Shown: one piece after another, positions 15,292 through 23,208 of the stretch
How the letters are laid out: every line of letters starts with the position of its first letter
Position numbering within the stretch: position 1 is the first letter of the stretch
Origin: Vicinamibacterales bacterium
GTDB taxonomy: Bacteria; Acidobacteriota; Vicinamibacteria; Vicinamibacterales; JAMQPK01
Direction of reading: 5' to 3'
Length of the DNA stretch: 38,311 nt
Assembly (NCBI GenBank): GCA_023717525.1
Contig: JAMQPK010000175.1
Location: 1-38,311, forward strand
Notes under the pieces: generated by a model
Database searches by the model: none
What the model saw: only the letters and a program-made list of their open reading frames with translations
Told to the model about the DNA's origin: nothing
Program-made: the position numbers and the translations under genes

Positions 15292-16554
15292 ATGTTGAAG
15301 GGTTCTGTGGTGCCGGTGGCCATCGCCGTCCTGGCGTTGGGCGCGGCGCCGGCGCGTGGGCAGAACGTGCAGTTCGCGGGTTATCCCGAAGGGCCGGGGA
15401 TGGACATTCTTCGGACGAAGTGCCGAGTGTGCCATGTGCCCGATCGCGTGAAGCAGAAGGGCCGCGAAAAGGACGACTGGGACGCGCTGGTCCACAACAT
15501 GATGAACCGCGGTGCCGACCTCACCGATGCGGAGGTGCCGCTCCTCATTGATTACTTGACGAAGAACTGGCCGCCCGGCAATGCCGATGAAGCGCCTGCG
15601 GTGGCGGTCGCCGCGTTGAAGCCGATGGCGGCACACATAACGGCGGACTTCAGAGAATGGGACGTCGCGACGCCAAGCGCGCGCCCAAGCGGTTCGCTTG
15701 CCGCGTCCGACGGGTCGATCTGGTACGCCGGACGGACGGCGAACGTGCTCGGCCGCGTCGATCCGAAAACCAGCGATGTGAAAGAGTTCCAGTTGAAGAC
15801 GCCAGACTCGGGCCCGCAGGGGCTCGCCGAAGATAAGGATGGGAACATCTGGTACACCGGGAGCGCGAAGGCGCTCGTGGGCAGGCTGAATCCCAGGACG
15901 GGCGTGGTGACCGAGTATCCGATGCCCGACGCCGCTGCACGCGATCCCTACACGCCCGCGTTCGATCAGAAGGGCAATCTCTGGTTCACGCTGCGCGATG
16001 CGAACATGGTGGGCAGGCTGAATCCGGTCACGGGCGATCTGACGCTGCGCAATTCTCCGACGCCGAAATCCCTTCCCGACGGCCTGGTGGTGAACTCCAA
16101 AGGCGTGCCCTACTTCGTCGAGTCCGGCGCAAACAAGATTGCGAGCATCGATCCCGACAAGTGGGTTATTCGCGAGTGGACGTTGCCCAACGCCGAGGCG
16201 CGACCGCGCCGGCTTGCGGTTGATGGCAACGACGTGATCTGGTATTCGGACCACGCGCGCGGCTACCTCGGGCGCCTCGATCCGAAGACGGGCGACGTAA
16301 AGGAGTGGGCGTCGCCCGGCGGCGCGACGTCGAACCCCTACGGCATCGCCGCGATGAACGGCGACGTGTGGTACGTCGAGTCAGCCGGCACTCCCAACAC
16401 GCTCGTCCGCTTCGAGACGTCGACCGAGCGTTTCCAGGTGTGGAACATCCCCTCTGGCGGGGGAGTCGTGCAGAACGTCAGCGTGACCAGGGACGGCAAC
16501 CTCGCGATGGCGGAGAGCGGCGTCAATAAAGTGGCACTGGTGGAAATACGGTAG
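15292..16554 (+). CDS. Exported cytochrome c plus Vgb-lyase-like propeller fusion
   Basis: This 420-residue protein has a signal peptide (about 1-24), one c-type heme site CRVCH (Cys44, Cys47, His48) in a small domain to about residue 105, then a seven-bladed propeller made of repeats such as GSIWYAGRTANVLGRVDP, GNIWYTGSAKALVGRLNP and GNLWFTLRDANMVGRLNP. The repeats match virginiamycin B lyase-like (streptogramin lyase) propellers. The heme suggests electron transfer rather than antibiotic cleavage. GGAGGGGG lies just before the ATG. Confidence 0.9.
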   Translation: MLKGSVVPVAIAVLALGAAPARGQNVQFAGYPEGPGMDILRTKCRVCHVPDRVKQKGREKDDWDALVHNMMNRGADLTDAEVPLLIDYLTKNWPPGNADEAPAVAVAALKPMAAHITADFREWDVATPSARPSGSLAASDGSIWYAGRTANVLGRVDPKTSDVKEFQLKTPDSGPQGLAEDKDGNIWYTGSAKALVGRLNPRTGVVTEYPMPDAAARDPYTPAFDQKGNLWFTLRDANMVGRLNPVTGDLTLRNSPTPKSLPDGLVVNSKGVPYFVESGANKIASIDPDKWVIREWTLPNAEARPRRLAVDGNDVIWYSDHARGYLGRLDPKTGDVKEWASPGGATSNPYGIAAMNGDVWYVESAGTPNTLVRFETSTERFQVWNIPSGGGVVQNVSVTRDGNLAMAESGVNKVALVEIR

Positions 16555-16737
16555 ACGGCAAACGGTGAACGAATTGGTGCTATACTGTTCGGGTTCGAAT
16601 TTAGCCGCTAAGTTTTGCCCCGCTGTCTGAGCCGACCGAGCCCCGATCCCCATCTGAGACTCGATCCTCAAACTCCGCTGCAAGCAGAGTGGATGGTCCA
16701 TTCAGGCTAGGTTCTATTAGGTAGGAGAGAGACCATT
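16555..16737 (+). promoter_or_regulatory. Promoter and long 5' leader of the RRM gene
   Basis: TATACT at 16581-16586 is a good -10 box, giving a leader of about 145 nt before the RRM start. The leader ends in AGGAGAGAG ahead of the ATG. A long leader before an RNA-binding protein gene suggests control at the RNA level, as in cold-shock genes, but I see no strong fold that I can name. Confidence 0.45.
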
Positions 16738-17082
16738 ATGGGTCGGAAGTTGTTTGTCGGAAATCTCCCGTTCACCACGGGCGAAAACGAGCTCCAGGAT
16801 TTGTTCGGGCAGGCGGGCGCTATTGATTCAGTGCGCGTCATGCGCGACAACGCGACGGGCCGCGCGCGCGGCTTCGCGTTCGTCGAAATGCAGAACGAAG
16901 AGGACGCCCAGGCGGCGATCCAGAAGTTCAACGGGGCCGATCTCGGCGGGCGGGCGCTCGTCGTGAACGAAGCGCGTCCGAAGCCGGAATTTGCCGGCGC
17001 GGGTGGCGGTGGCGGCGGACGGGACCGCGGCGGCGATCGCGGTGGCCGTGGCGGCAGCCGTCGCAGCGAACCACGCTGGTAG
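16738..17082 (+). CDS. RRM-domain RNA-binding protein
   Basis: This 114-residue protein has one RNA recognition motif: RNP2 KLFVGNLPF (4-12) and RNP1 RGFAFVEM (44-51), followed by a Gly/Arg-rich tail (about 86-110) of the RGG kind. Bacterial proteins of this form resemble the cyanobacterial Rbp cold-induced RNA binders. It is a single-gene unit bounded by its own promoter, long leader and a strong terminator. Confidence 0.95.
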   Translation: MGRKLFVGNLPFTTGENELQDLFGQAGAIDSVRVMRDNATGRARGFAFVEMQNEEDAQAAIQKFNGADLGGRALVVNEARPKPEFAGAGGGGGGRDRGGDRGGRGGSRRSEPRW

Positions 17083-17120
17083 GACAGGGTTCCCCGAAAA
17101 AAGATAGCAAGGAGTAAGCG

Positions 17121-17155
17121 AAAAGGGGCAAGGAGTCATCCTTGCCCCTTTTTTT
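17121..17155 (+). terminator. Rho-independent terminator after the RRM gene
   Basis: A 14-bp perfect stem, AAAAGGGGCAAGGA (17121-17134) with TCCTTGCCCCTTTT (17139-17152), closes a GTCA loop and runs into a T tract to 17155. It lies 39 bp after the RRM stop. Confidence 0.95.
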
Positions 17156-17172
17156 GTGAGCGGCAGCACTGA

Positions 17173-17178
17173 TATAGT
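17173..17178 (+). promoter_or_regulatory. -10 box TATAGT, leaderless start at 17185
   Basis: TATAGT ends 6 nt before the ATG at 17185, so transcription should begin at the start codon. It comes directly after the RRM terminator, which supports a separate transcript. Confidence 0.55.
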
Positions 17179-17184
17179 TAGCGC

Positions 17185-17376
17185 ATGCCCGCACCCGTCA
17201 AAAAGAGCCCTTCAGAGCTGCAAACCCAGGAAAACGAAGTGTATAAGGCGCTTCGCGCCTGGTACATGATTCCGGGGATTCAGCGGGAACTACGCCACAA
17301 GGAAAACGAGGCGGTCCAGACCGTACTCGAAGTCTTCGAAAGCCGGAAGCGCAACCGGAAGGCCAGCGAGAGCTAG
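17185..17376 (+). CDS. Small helical protein, 63 residues, unknown
   Basis: The product is a charged, probably all-helical small protein with the core YKALRAWYMIPGIQRELR and a basic C-terminus (SRKRNRKASES). It has no signal or membrane segment. I do not recognise it. The case for a real gene is the well-placed -10 box and the location between a terminator and a convergent small gene. Confidence 0.6.
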   Translation: MPAPVKKSPSELQTQENEVYKALRAWYMIPGIQRELRHKENEAVQTVLEVFESRKRNRKASES

Positions 17377-17386
17377 CCGTCCACCG

Positions 17387-17623
17387 CTAAATCTCGGGAA
17401 CTTCTTCCTCAACCTGGAGTTCCAGGTCGCCCAGGAGCTCGTCATCGGGGCGGCGCTGCGGGCCGGGGATGATGCCGGCGATGTCGGGATCTTCGCCCGG
17501 GGCTCGAGGCCCGATTGGGCGGCTCTTGGCTTCGAGCCTGCGCTCGATCTTCATCTTCTGCTTTTCCTGCCGCGCCCGTTCTTTGTGGCGCTTCTGTTGT
17601 GAGGGCCTGGATCTATTTGCCAT
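17387..17623 (-). CDS. Small basic protein, 78 residues, unknown
   Basis: The N-terminal half is very basic (MANRSRPSQQKRHKERARQEKQK), and the C-terminal half is acidic and ends in LELQVEEEVPEI. Similar basic-start small proteins appear to be common in Acidobacteriota, in my recollection; no function is known to me. It could bind nucleic acid or the ribosome. It is convergent with the 17185 gene, 10 bp between stops. Confidence 0.65.
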   Translation of the reverse strand: MANRSRPSQQKRHKERARQEKQKMKIERRLEAKSRPIGPRAPGEDPDIAGIIPGPQRRPDDELLGDLELQVEEEVPEI

Positions 17624-17782
17624 ATAAAACCCAAAGAAAAAAGGATAGAAGGCTTAATAAGCTCTCATACTTCCGTCGGAACTCCTAATAGTTTACAGCG
17701 TTTTGGGAGGCCGCTGCAGCGCCTCATGGAGTGTCATCAAGCTGTTAACGTGATCAGTGTATAAGACAGCCGGAGGTGGCTC

Positions 17783-18823
17783 ATGCAGGTCCGCTTCGGC
17801 ATTCTTTGGAGTCTTGCGGCTTTATCGTCAATCGTCGTCGGAGTCCAGGCAGCCGATCCTCAGTACTCCAAGGCCGGTGAAATTCACATCGGCGGTCCGG
17901 GCACGTTCGACTACCTCAACTTCGACCCTGCGACCAAGCGGCTCTACGTGACGCACGGCACGGAGGTCGTCGTCATCGATACGGCCACGAAGACGATTGT
18001 CGGCCGCATTGCCGACACGCCAGGCGTCCACGGCATTGCGATCGCGCCGGGCAACCGCGGCTTCACCAGTAACGGCCGTGAGAATCGCGTCAGCATCGTC
18101 GATTTGAGCACGCTTGCAACGCTCAGCAAGGTTGAAACCGGCGCAAATCCAGACGCGATCCTCTATGAGCCGCAGAGGAAAGAGGTCTATGCGTTCAATC
18201 ACTCGGGCGCGTCGGCCACGGTGATTGACGCTGCCAGCGGAAAAGTGACGGCGACGATCTCCCTGGGCGGCGCCGTCGAGACCGGCCAGTCGGACGCCGT
18301 GCTCAAGCGTGTCTACGTCAATATCGAGGATCAGGACAACGTCGACGTCATCGATACGTCGAACCACACTGTAATCGCGCACTGGCCGATCGCGCCGGCA
18401 TCAAGTGGAACCGGCATGGCCATCGATCAGACGACGCACAGGTTGTTCGTGGGAGGCGGCAAGGCGCTTGTGATGATGGACGCGGCGAGCGGGAAAGTTC
18501 TGTCGAACGTTCCGATCTGCAATGGCACAGACGCGACCTGGTTCGACCCCGGCACCAAGATGGTGTTTGCGTCGTGCAGCGACGGCCACATCACGATCGC
18601 GCACGAGGACAGCCCGACGCTGCTGAGGCCGGTTGGCACCATCGATACCGCTCGCGGCGCAAGGACGATGACGCTCGATCCGGCGACACACACTGTCTAT
18701 ACAGCGGCGCAGAACTTTCAACCCGTCGACCCCAACGCTGCACCGCCGCCGGCGGGCGGGCGAGCGCGGGGCCCGGCACCTATTCCGGATACGCTGCACG
18801 TGTTGATCTACGGAGCGAAATAG
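17783..18823 (+). CDS. Exported YVTN-type beta-propeller protein
   Basis: This 346-residue protein has a signal peptide (about 1-24) and YVTN or Lvh-like propeller repeats such as RLYVTHGTEVVVIDTATKTIVGRI, KEVYAFNHSGASATVIDAASGKV and RLFVGGGKALVMMDAASGKV. The tail is Pro/Ala/Gly-rich. Such proteins are secreted binding propellers with unknown ligand. GGAGG lies 6 nt before the ATG, and a TATAAG -10 box lies at 17760-17765. The 159-bp region upstream shows no other clear element. Confidence 0.88.
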   Translation: MQVRFGILWSLAALSSIVVGVQAADPQYSKAGEIHIGGPGTFDYLNFDPATKRLYVTHGTEVVVIDTATKTIVGRIADTPGVHGIAIAPGNRGFTSNGRENRVSIVDLSTLATLSKVETGANPDAILYEPQRKEVYAFNHSGASATVIDAASGKVTATISLGGAVETGQSDAVLKRVYVNIEDQDNVDVIDTSNHTVIAHWPIAPASSGTGMAIDQTTHRLFVGGGKALVMMDAASGKVLSNVPICNGTDATWFDPGTKMVFASCSDGHITIAHEDSPTLLRPVGTIDTARGARTMTLDPATHTVYTAAQNFQPVDPNAAPPPAGGRARGPAPIPDTLHVLIYGAK

Positions 18824-18829
18824 CCCGTC

Positions 18830-19390
18830 CTAGGACCTCAACGCCCGCAAGGCGTCATTCCACCGTGCAAGCTCGTCGAGCACGAGTGATGCCGACTTGT
18901 CGAGGATGTCGTCCGATGTGAACACGCCGTTTTCGATGTGTTTGCTGAAGAACGGAATGACGACGGCTTCGACGAGCGGCACCATTTTCAGTGTCGTGAC
19001 GACGAGTTTCGTGGCCTGAACCGCGCGGGTTCCGCCGGAGATTCCACCGTAGCTCACGAACGCCGCCGCTTTGTAGTGCCACTCGCTGGAAAGGTAGTCG
19101 AGCGCGTTCAAAAGGGCGGGTGATGGCCCGTAGTTATATTCAGGCGTAACGAACACAAAGGCGTCGCTTCGCTGGATGCGGGCGCTCCACTGGCGCGTGT
19201 GCTCGTGCTGGTAGTTTTGAAACCTCGGGTGATTCGGCTCGTCGAGAAGGGGTAGATCGACTTCCTTCAAGTCAATCAGCTCGACGTCGAAGCGGCCGTG
19301 GGCCTGCGCGCGGCTGAAGAACCATTCCGCGACGGGCAATCCCGCGCGGCCTTCGCGTGTGCTCGCAACGATGATGCTCAGCGTCGGCAT
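18830..19390 (-). CDS. NADPH-dependent FMN reductase / NAD(P)H quinone reductase
   Basis: This 186-residue flavodoxin-fold protein has the phosphate loop ASTREGRAG near the start, PEYNYGPSPALLNALDYL (the FMN-binding core of the family, about 83-100) and YGGISGG (about 112-118). It reduces FMN or quinones with NADPH. The start is the ATG at 19388-19390; it overlaps the end of the GIY-YIG gene by 13 bp. It is the last gene of the eight-gene operon from 23185 and may be there by chance rather than by function. Confidence 0.92.
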   Translation of the reverse strand: MPTLSIIVASTREGRAGLPVAEWFFSRAQAHGRFDVELIDLKEVDLPLLDEPNHPRFQNYQHEHTRQWSARIQRSDAFVFVTPEYNYGPSPALLNALDYLSSEWHYKAAAFVSYGGISGGTRAVQATKLVVTTLKMVPLVEAVVIPFFSKHIENGVFTSDDILDKSASLVLDELARWNDALRALRS

Positions 19391-19626
19391 GATGCGACCA
19401 GTCTTTGTTTCTGTTTCCGGGTGAGGCGTTTCAGTTCGTGCTCGCGTTTGAGCGCGGCGCTTCGCGATTCGCACGATTCGGAGTAGATCAAGCGAACCGG
19501 ACGCCGGCCGGCGGTATACTTCGCGCCCTTGCCGGCGTTGTGAACCTTGGCGCGCTTCTTCGGATCTCGCGCGTATCCCGTGTAGAAAGTGCCGTCGGCG
19601 CAGCGGACGATGTAGACGAAGTGCAC
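19378..19626 (-). CDS. GIY-YIG domain nuclease (UPF0213/YhbQ-like)
   Basis: This 82-residue protein is a minimal GIY-YIG domain: FVYIVRCADGTFYTGYARD at the start with the YIG-type YTG, Arg in KKRAKVHNAGKGAKYT and a Glu in the SESCESRSAALKREHELK helix. Family members act on DNA. The GTG start immediately follows the TAG of the upstream gene. It sits in the middle of the sigma-factor operon, but a link to that system is not evident. Confidence 0.9.
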   Translation of the reverse strand: MHFVYIVRCADGTFYTGYARDPKKRAKVHNAGKGAKYTAGRRPVRLIYSESCESRSAALKREHELKRLTRKQKQRLVASCRR

Positions 19627-20406
19627 CTATCGCCCGGGGCGCGTGGGTTGTTCGGGGCGTGTCGCTTCGGGACGGGCAGGCCGTTCGGCCGGCGTTTCGG
19701 GGCGCGTGGCTGCGGGGCGGGTTGTCACCGTCTCCGGGCGAGAGTCGCGGAACAACTGCTCCGGCCGGTCCCCGCGCGCGATGGCGTCGCGCAGCGTTCG
19801 CAGGCTCGCACGGCCAGCGCGGTAGTCGGCCTCCCGGCGCCGCACCTCGCGTCCGAGATCGAGGACTTCGCTCGAGCGGAATCCCTTTCGAACGGCCTCG
19901 GCCATAACGGCGGCACCCTCGGGAACGGAAAGTTGTGCGTCCTTGATGAACGCAAGCCCTCGAGCAGCGCTCGGAAGCGATTCGCTCGACATCGGCGCCA
20001 GCTTTCGGAGATCGCGCACCTCGTCCGGGGTGATGCCGCCTGCGAGCGATTCGGCGAGCAGTGTCACCGACGCCTCGCGCGCCGTATTCGGCGGCGTCGT
20101 TTCCATCTCGCGCAAGAGTCCGTCGGCTGTTTCCAGTTGCGTGGACATCTGCCGCACAACCAGCTCGATCCGCTTCGGGTCGGCCCCCTTTGCGAGCCCT
20201 TCGCGAATCTTGTTCGTCAGCGGTGTCACGGGCAGCCGCTTGGCCGCGGCACCGTCTGCAAGGCGAAGAAGGGCGTCGACCTCTTCCGCACGTCCTCCGC
20301 GATCGACACGGAGACGCACGAGGGCGTCGCGCTCTGACGGCGTCACCGCTTGAGCCGCACACACGCCGGGCGCAATCAGGCTCAAGAGAACCACGAGCAG
20401 CAGCAC
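19627..20406 (-). CDS. Secreted helical protein with Pro/Arg/Thr-rich tail, unknown
   Basis: This 259-residue protein opens with a signal peptide (MLLLVVLLSLIAPGVCAAQ) read from a GTG that has AGGAG 8 nt upstream. The mature part is mostly helical, with no family I know, and ends in a low-complexity tail of RPE, RPA and TRP repeats (about 225-259). It lies 2 bp after the CBM48 lipoprotein. It may be an envelope partner of the sigma/anti-sigma unit. Confidence 0.75.
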   Translation of the reverse strand: MLLLVVLLSLIAPGVCAAQAVTPSERDALVRLRVDRGGRAEEVDALLRLADGAAAKRLPVTPLTNKIREGLAKGADPKRIELVVRQMSTQLETADGLLREMETTPPNTAREASVTLLAESLAGGITPDEVRDLRKLAPMSSESLPSAARGLAFIKDAQLSVPEGAAVMAEAVRKGFRSSEVLDLGREVRRREADYRAGRASLRTLRDAIARGDRPEQLFRDSRPETVTTRPAATRPETPAERPARPEATRPEQPTRPGR

Positions 20407-20408
20407 GC

Positions 20409-20774
20409 CTAACGCTCCTTTGCCTTCACAACGACCACACCATTCCTCGACCCGAATCCATCGTCCAGAAAGTACTCCGCGAGGTGAGGACTGATCCACG
20501 CGCCATCGACGACGTACATGAACAGGTGTTCGCCGGGCGGCAGCGGCACCAGTGCCGTCCAGATGCCCTTCGAGCCGTCGCGCTCGAGAGGATTCGAGAT
20601 GGGCGACCATTGGTTGAAGCTGCCGGCCAGCGCCACGCTGTGGGCGTCGCGATTCATCACCACGAACCGCACGCCGGCCGGTGTGTCGGCTGGTGCCGCC
20701 GGTCGAATCGACGCTGACGCGCACGACGCGCTCGCGATCGCCGCGAAGATGGCTGGGACCAACGAAGTCCTCAT
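20409..20774 (-). CDS. CBM48/AMPK-type glycogen-binding lipoprotein
   Basis: This 121-residue protein has a probable lipoprotein signal ending at Cys18 (AAIASASC) and then one early-set or CBM48 domain: VALAGSFNQWSP, GIWTALVPLPPGEHLFMYVVDG and LDDGFGSRNGVVVV. The same fold ends the anti-sigma protein encoded 3 bp upstream, with the DDGFGSRN motif shared. It probably binds a glucan or a related glycan in the periplasm. It may compete with or assist the anti-sigma CBM48 domain. Confidence 0.88.
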   Translation of the reverse strand: MRTSLVPAIFAAIASASCASASIRPAAPADTPAGVRFVVMNRDAHSVALAGSFNQWSPISNPLERDGSKGIWTALVPLPPGEHLFMYVVDGAWISPHLAEYFLDDGFGSRNGVVVVKAKER

Positions 20775-20777
20775 AGG

Positions 20778-21470
20778 TCACAATTGTGCTCCCACGGCCG
20801 CCCGCACATCGAGCACGGCGTTGCGCGAACCAAACCCGTCGTCGTTCTGTTCGGTGGCGAAGGGGTCGGCGATCCATTCCTTGCCGTCGACCACGAACAT
20901 GTACTCGTAGCGTCCTGGCTTTAGAGGAATCGTCACGGCCCAGGCACCGCCCGAGATCTGCTCGAGCGCTGTGCGCTCGGGGCTCCATCCGTTGAAGTCG
21001 CCGGCAACCTGTACGGTTCGAGCGTTGGGCTGAAGGACGACCAATCGGACGAGCACGGTGGCCGCGACGGGCGCCGGTGAGGTGGCGGGTCTACCCGGTG
21101 CCGGCGTCGATCGCTCAATAACGACGGTGCCCAGTACGAGCAACGCGAGACACACAGTCGCGCCGGCGCTCGCCAGATTCCATCGGAAGGTGCGAGGCGT
21201 CCAGAGTGCGTCGGCGAGCGATCGCCACGATGTCGCCGGCTTGGGCGCAGCGGCCTGAGGCGATGCTGTGCGCTGCATCACGCGCGCGACGAAGTCGTCG
21301 GGGACGACCGGCCGCGGAAGCTGGTCAACACCGAGCAGCAGCTGTTCGAGCTCGAGCGTCCGCTGGCGCAGCGCCTCGTCCCGTCCGAGGCGCGAGATGA
21401 ATCGCACGCGCTCTTCGGCCGAGAGCTCCTGATCCAGAAAACGTTGCACCAGCTGTTCAGAGTCGTTCAT
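20778..21470 (-). CDS. Transmembrane anti-sigma factor with C-terminal CBM48 domain
   Basis: This 230-residue protein has a cytoplasmic helical part (1-85, LVQRFLDQELSAEERVRFIS as in anti-sigma N-termini, without a zinc HxxxCxxC motif), one membrane segment (about 105-127) and a periplasmic CBM48/early-set domain (VRLVVLQPNARTVQVAGDFNGWSP, GRYEYMFVVDG, NDDGFGSRN). The ATG at 21470 is chosen over the in-frame start 27 bp upstream because it gives a perfect ATGA overlap with the sigma gene. The layout suggests that glycan binding outside controls sigma release inside. Confidence 0.87.
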   Translation of the reverse strand: MNDSEQLVQRFLDQELSAEERVRFISRLGRDEALRQRTLELEQLLLGVDQLPRPVVPDDFVARVMQRTASPQAAAPKPATSWRSLADALWTPRTFRWNLASAGATVCLALLVLGTVVIERSTPAPGRPATSPAPVAATVLVRLVVLQPNARTVQVAGDFNGWSPERTALEQISGGAWAVTIPLKPGRYEYMFVVDGKEWIADPFATEQNDDGFGSRNAVLDVRAAVGAQL

Positions 21471-22030
21471 ATATTCAGATGCGCAAGTGACTGACACAAC
21501 AACCCGCGTGCCTTATACACGCGCATCTTGAGGGTGTCGCGATGCACGCCGAGAATCGCGCTCATCTCGTCGTAGCCTAAACCTTCGATGTGCCTCAGGA
21601 CAAACGACTCGCGATACACGTGAGGCAGCGCCTGAATCGCCGAGTCGAGCTCCCATGCCAGTTCAGCCTGTTCCAATTCCCAATGCGGTGTTTCCTCGTC
21701 TGCCGTCTCGAATGCCGCTTCGCTTTCGTCGCCCTCCGCATCGAGAGAAATGGCATCGGGGCGCCTGGCTCGCAGCGCGTCTGTGCATTTGTTGACGGCA
21801 ATCCGATAGAGCCACGTCGAGAACTTCGAGTCGAGGTGGAAACCCGGCAGCGCTTTGTACGCGGCAACGAAGGTTTCCTGCGCCACGTCCTCTGCGTCTG
21901 CGGCCGGTCCAAGCATCCGTGTCGTCACGCTGAGGATGGTGCGCGCGTGCCGGGAGACGAGCACTCCAAAGGCATCGCCGTCGCCACGTTGCGATCGTCG
22001 AACGAGCGCTGCGTCATCAAGTTGCTCCAC
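21467..22030 (-). CDS. ECF RNA polymerase sigma factor
   Basis: This 187-residue sigma has region 2 (DAEDVAQETFVAAYKAL, FSTWLYRIAVNKCTDALR) and region 4 (LPHVYRESFVLRHIEGLGYDEMSAILGVHRDTLKMRVYKARGLL). There is no region 1 or 3, so it is of the extracytoplasmic-function class. The start is a GTG 7 bp after the upstream stop, with no strong Shine-Dalgarno sequence, so coupling is likely. Its product is expected to be held by the anti-sigma protein encoded next. The acidic spacer between regions 2 and 4 (DEETPHWELEQAELAW) is long for the class. Confidence 0.93.
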   Translation of the reverse strand: MEQLDDAALVRRSQRGDGDAFGVLVSRHARTILSVTTRMLGPAADAEDVAQETFVAAYKALPGFHLDSKFSTWLYRIAVNKCTDALRARRPDAISLDAEGDESEAAFETADEETPHWELEQAELAWELDSAIQALPHVYRESFVLRHIEGLGYDEMSAILGVHRDTLKMRVYKARGLLCQSLAHLNI

Positions 22031-22037
22031 GGGCTGT

Positions 22038-22907
22038 CTAGAACCGCCTGCTGGCGCCGAACGTGATCCCGTGATCCGGGGCTCCGTCGGACAACCCGAC
22101 CTCTCCGGATATCTGAATGTGCCACCCTTTGGCGCCCTTCACGCTGAAGGCCGCGAGGACCTCCCGTGTGTTCGCGTAGCCGGGAACGATGGCACTGTCT
22201 TCCGCGAAGAAGACGCTCAGGTTCATGTCTCTTGTCAGGTCCTGGCCGATCCCGATGTCGTACCACCAGTTGTTCCTGTAGTTCGAGCCTGCAGGTTTGC
22301 CGATGATGGTGTATCCACCGTCCACCATCAGCATCGAACCTCTGGCGATGGTTCGGCTCACTTCCATTCCAATGCCCTCATCGGGCTCGCCCGTGCCAAG
22401 GTACTCCTCGGCGCTTGCGGTCGGTACCTTAAGGTGCGCGCGCACCGCGATCGTCGGCGTCCAGCCGTGCTCGTCGAGCACAAAGTAGCGGCCGCGCGCG
22501 ACGATGTCGCCGATGCCGCAGGCGCGGTCAGACTCCGCAGTGCTGGTGGTGGTGGAAGCCGCAGGTGTGCGGGTCGTCCGGCCGGTAGTGCTGCTGCTCG
22601 AGACGCGCTGTTGCTGGATCGCTGGGCCGTTCGCAATGATGACGCTTCCATCTCCCCAGATGCACAGAAACGGAAACACAAGGGTGATGTCGCCGTCGCC
22701 GAACAGCCGGCGTGCTGTGATCGGTGTGTAGAGGACGTCGGTGCGCGTGTCGGTGCCGTATGTGCCGCTCGAAAAACTTGATGTTGATCCGAACTGCCAT
22801 GCTCCGTCCTGCGCGGCGCCCATGGCCGGCGTCACCAACAGCATCAAGATCGCGGCGCCGATGATGTAAGGCAGGGCCTTGCGGCCCTGCCTGCGTGGTG
22901 CAGTCAT
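22038..22907 (-). CDS. Outer-membrane beta-barrel protein (phenol-degradation meta-pathway type)
   Basis: This 289-residue protein has a signal peptide (about 1-33) and alternating amphipathic strands ending in ASRRF with the terminal Phe typical of outer-membrane barrels. Strand-like stretches include DITLVFPF, MEVSRTIARGSMLMVDGGYTIIG and HIQISGEVGLS. A Ser/Thr-rich loop lies near 102-128. It resembles the PF13557-type transporter-like barrels. Its ATG overlaps the TAA of the 23185 gene (TAATG). The barrel may bring in the glycan or report envelope state to the sigma system. Confidence 0.78.
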   Translation of the reverse strand: MTAPRRQGRKALPYIIGAAILMLLVTPAMGAAQDGAWQFGSTSSFSSGTYGTDTRTDVLYTPITARRLFGDGDITLVFPFLCIWGDGSVIIANGPAIQQQRVSSSSTTGRTTRTPAASTTTSTAESDRACGIGDIVARGRYFVLDEHGWTPTIAVRAHLKVPTASAEEYLGTGEPDEGIGMEVSRTIARGSMLMVDGGYTIIGKPAGSNYRNNWWYDIGIGQDLTRDMNLSVFFAEDSAIVPGYANTREVLAAFSVKGAKGWHIQISGEVGLSDGAPDHGITFGASRRF

Positions 22908-23185
22908 TAGCGAGTTGCCGGCCGCTCCGGCCGCTCGACGCGCGCCACGCGCTCGACGCGTTCGGGGCGTGCGGGACGAACTCTGTCGTGATCGCGCCGT
23001 TCCGGGCGATCCGGCCGCTCGTGATGCCGGCGCCGATGTTCGGGGCGGTCGCGCCGCTCGGGCTTGGGCTCTGCCTGAACCGGCCTCGACGGCTTCGCCT
23101 GTGCTTGCGCCAGGACTGGCTGGATATCGAGCGTCGTGATCCAGCCGGCCGCCAGCAGTGCCGGGATGATGCGTAGAACCTTCAT
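22907..23185 (-). CDS. Small exported Arg/Glu/Pro-rich protein, unknown
   Basis: This 92-residue protein has a signal peptide (about 1-27, ending near VLAQA) followed by a mature part made almost wholly of Arg, Glu, Pro, His and Asp in RPER, ERPD and RVERVARVERPER units. It is likely unfolded and polyampholytic, perhaps packing against lipopolysaccharide or stabilising envelope proteins. It heads the operon with a good AAGGAGGAG before the ATG. It is a fair candidate for a stress target of the sigma factor. Confidence 0.75.
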   Translation of the reverse strand: MKVLRIIPALLAAGWITTLDIQPVLAQAQAKPSRPVQAEPKPERRDRPEHRRRHHERPDRPERRDHDRVRPARPERVERVARVERPERPATR

Positions 23186-23208
23186 GACTCCTCCTTCAAG
23201 TTATCGAC

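Noticed and set aside
15292..16554. Virginiamycin B lyase resistance gene
   Set aside because: The propeller resembles that family, but an N-terminal c-type heme domain and a signal peptide point to a different function; a resistance call is not supported.
16586..16601. A fourth Crp-type site, TGTTCGGGTTCGAATT
   Set aside because: Only 8 of 10 core bases match and it overlaps the -10 box of the RRM gene, not the activator position; it is more likely chance.
16587..16605. tRNA T-loop-like GGGTTCGAATTTAG
   Set aside because: No acceptor, D or anticodon arm can be folded around it and no CCA end is nearby; it lies in the leader of the RRM gene.
17752..17769. AAGACAGCC before the 17783 gene as a half site like those at 24721 and 27127
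   Set aside because: The right half matches, but the left half (GATCAGT) does not, and it coincides with the -10 box.
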